Shown here: positions 5,778-6,381 of the stretch, piece after piece
Layout: each line of letters starts with the position of its first letter
How positions within the stretch are numbered: position 1 is the first letter of the stretch
From: Propionibacteriaceae bacterium
Lineage (GTDB): Bacteria; Actinomycetota; Actinomycetes; Propionibacteriales; Propionibacteriaceae
Direction of reading: 5' to 3'
Length of the DNA stretch: 6,381 nt
Assembly (NCBI GenBank): GCA_030544185.1
Contig: JAUNRO010000096.1
Location: 1-6,381, forward strand
Program-made: the position numbers and the translations under genes
Notes under the pieces: model-generated
Seen by the model: the letters and a program-made list of their open reading frames with translations, nothing else
Databases searched by the model: none
What the model was told of the DNA's origin: nothing

Positions 5778-6381
5778 TCAGGCGGGGCCGGACGCGCCGT
5801 TGTCCGGAGTGCGCGCGGGTGCGGGCGGTGGTGGGCCGGGCGGAATGACCGGCGCTCCGAGCCGTTCCGGAGAAAGATAGGTCATTTTCCGCAGCAGCAC
5901 CTCGGCCGGCCCCCGCAGATTGCGGGCCTCGAGGAGAGACGCGATGACCAGCGAGGCGAGCCAGATCCCGAAGGCGATGGCGACCGCGAGAGTGGTGTTG
6001 ATCCGCTCACCCAGCCCCAGGCCCCAGGCCGAGAGCAGCGGGGCGAAGATCACCGACTGGAAGAGATAGAAGGTGAGCGACCGGCTGCCGACCGCGGCGA
6101 ACGCGCGGGTGACCGGTCCACGACGCTCGCCCAGGCGGGCGGCGATCAGCGCGATTGCGGCGGCGTACCCCAATCCCGTCGCCGTGCCGCCCGCGTAGTT
6201 GAGCGTGGCGTAGCCCCAGCCCATCTCGGTCGGCCACAGCGGAGCCTGGAGGTGCTCCAGGGCGACCGGGATGCCGGCCAGCCAGCCGAGCGCGATGCCG
6301 CCGATCGCCAGCTTGATCAGCTGCGGCCGCCAGCGCTCCGGGTGCTCGAGCACCTCATGGCGGGCGAAGATCCAGCCGAGG
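5778..6381 (-). CDS. DUF418 membrane protein, N-terminus beyond window edge
   Basis: The reading frame is open to the window edge, so the 200 visible residues are the C-terminal part; the GTG at 6353 is internal, not the start. Numbering visible residues from the edge, hydrophobic helices lie at about 21-42, 57-82, 94-120 and 129-150. The region AVGSRSLTFYLFQSVIF (about 96-112), followed by a GLGLGERI turn, a long helix, and GPAEVLLRKMTY (157-168), is the recognisable C-terminal signature of DUF418 (YeiB-like) proteins, in which a Gly-Pro-x-Glu stretch precedes the final Thr-Tyr. After that an unusual low-complexity tail of about 32 residues is rich in Pro, Gly and Ala, with a PPGPPPPAPA run. 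DUF418 proteins are polytopic membrane proteins of unknown biochemical function. The gene probably shares a transcript with the ParB-like gene downstream, though no functional link is evident. Confidence 0.85.
   Translation of the reverse strand, partial: LGWIFARHEVLEHPERWRPQLIKLAIGGIALGWLAGIPVALEHLQAPLWPTEMGWGYATLNYAGGTATGLGYAAAIALIAARLGERRGPVTRAFAAVGSRSLTFYLFQSVIFAPLLSAWGLGLGERINTTLAVAIAFGIWLASLVIASLLEARNLRGPAEVLLRKMTYLSPERLGAPVIPPGPPPPAPARTPDNGASGPA

Noticed and set aside
5017..5880. A plus-strand frame of 287 codons opposite the ParB-like gene
   Set aside because: Shadow frame; the minus strand carries the DGQHRL domain and a plausible RBS.

Overview
The window is very GC-rich (around 70% by eye), with strong G/C bias at third codon positions and long open shadow frames opposite the real genes. 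Together with the kinase, DUF418 and ABC-2 families present, this points to a high-GC actinobacterium. Order or genus cannot be set from the sequence; a Propionibacteriales-like lineage is only a guess. No rRNA, tRNA, CRISPR array, insertion sequence or integrase was seen, and coding density is almost complete.

Layout from left to right: (1) positions 1-1486, minus strand: a two-TM sensor histidine kinase cut at its C-terminus by the window edge. Its ATP-binding boxes look intact but its phosphoacceptor box is rearranged. (2) 1487-1597: a 111-bp divergent intergenic region with two GATGAG copies 22 bp apart, an inverted CTCATC, and a TGTCGACA palindrome. (3) 1598-4108, plus strand: an unusual single polypeptide made of a signal peptide, a secreted S15/CocE-like alpha/beta hydrolase with a complete Ser-Asp-His triad, a jelly-roll domain, one TM helix and a cytoplasmic ABC ATPase. 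(4) 4105-4923, plus strand: a six-TM ABC-2 permease overlapping gene 3 by ATGA. (5) 4933-5751, minus strand: an orphan ParB-like protein with a DGQHRL motif, of the kind common in actinophages. (6) 5778-6381, minus strand: the C-terminal 200 residues of a DUF418 membrane protein whose start lies beyond the window.

Genes 3 and 4 make up a complete ABC-2 exporter in which the ATPase subunit also carries an extracytoplasmic hydrolase through its own membrane anchor. If ATPase and permease each act as dimers, as is usual for ABC-2 systems, two hydrolase domains would sit at the outer mouth of one transporter. That suggests coupled export and cleavage, or surface hydrolysis gating export; the substrate is unknown. 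The kinase is divergent from this operon and shares its upstream region, so it may control it, but no response regulator lies inside the window. The two minus-strand genes on the right are separated by 26 bp, are probably co-transcribed, and converge on the transporter operon with only 9 bp between the stop codons.

The most notable points are the hydrolase-TM-ABC fusion with its dedicated permease, and the altered H-box of the divergent kinase.
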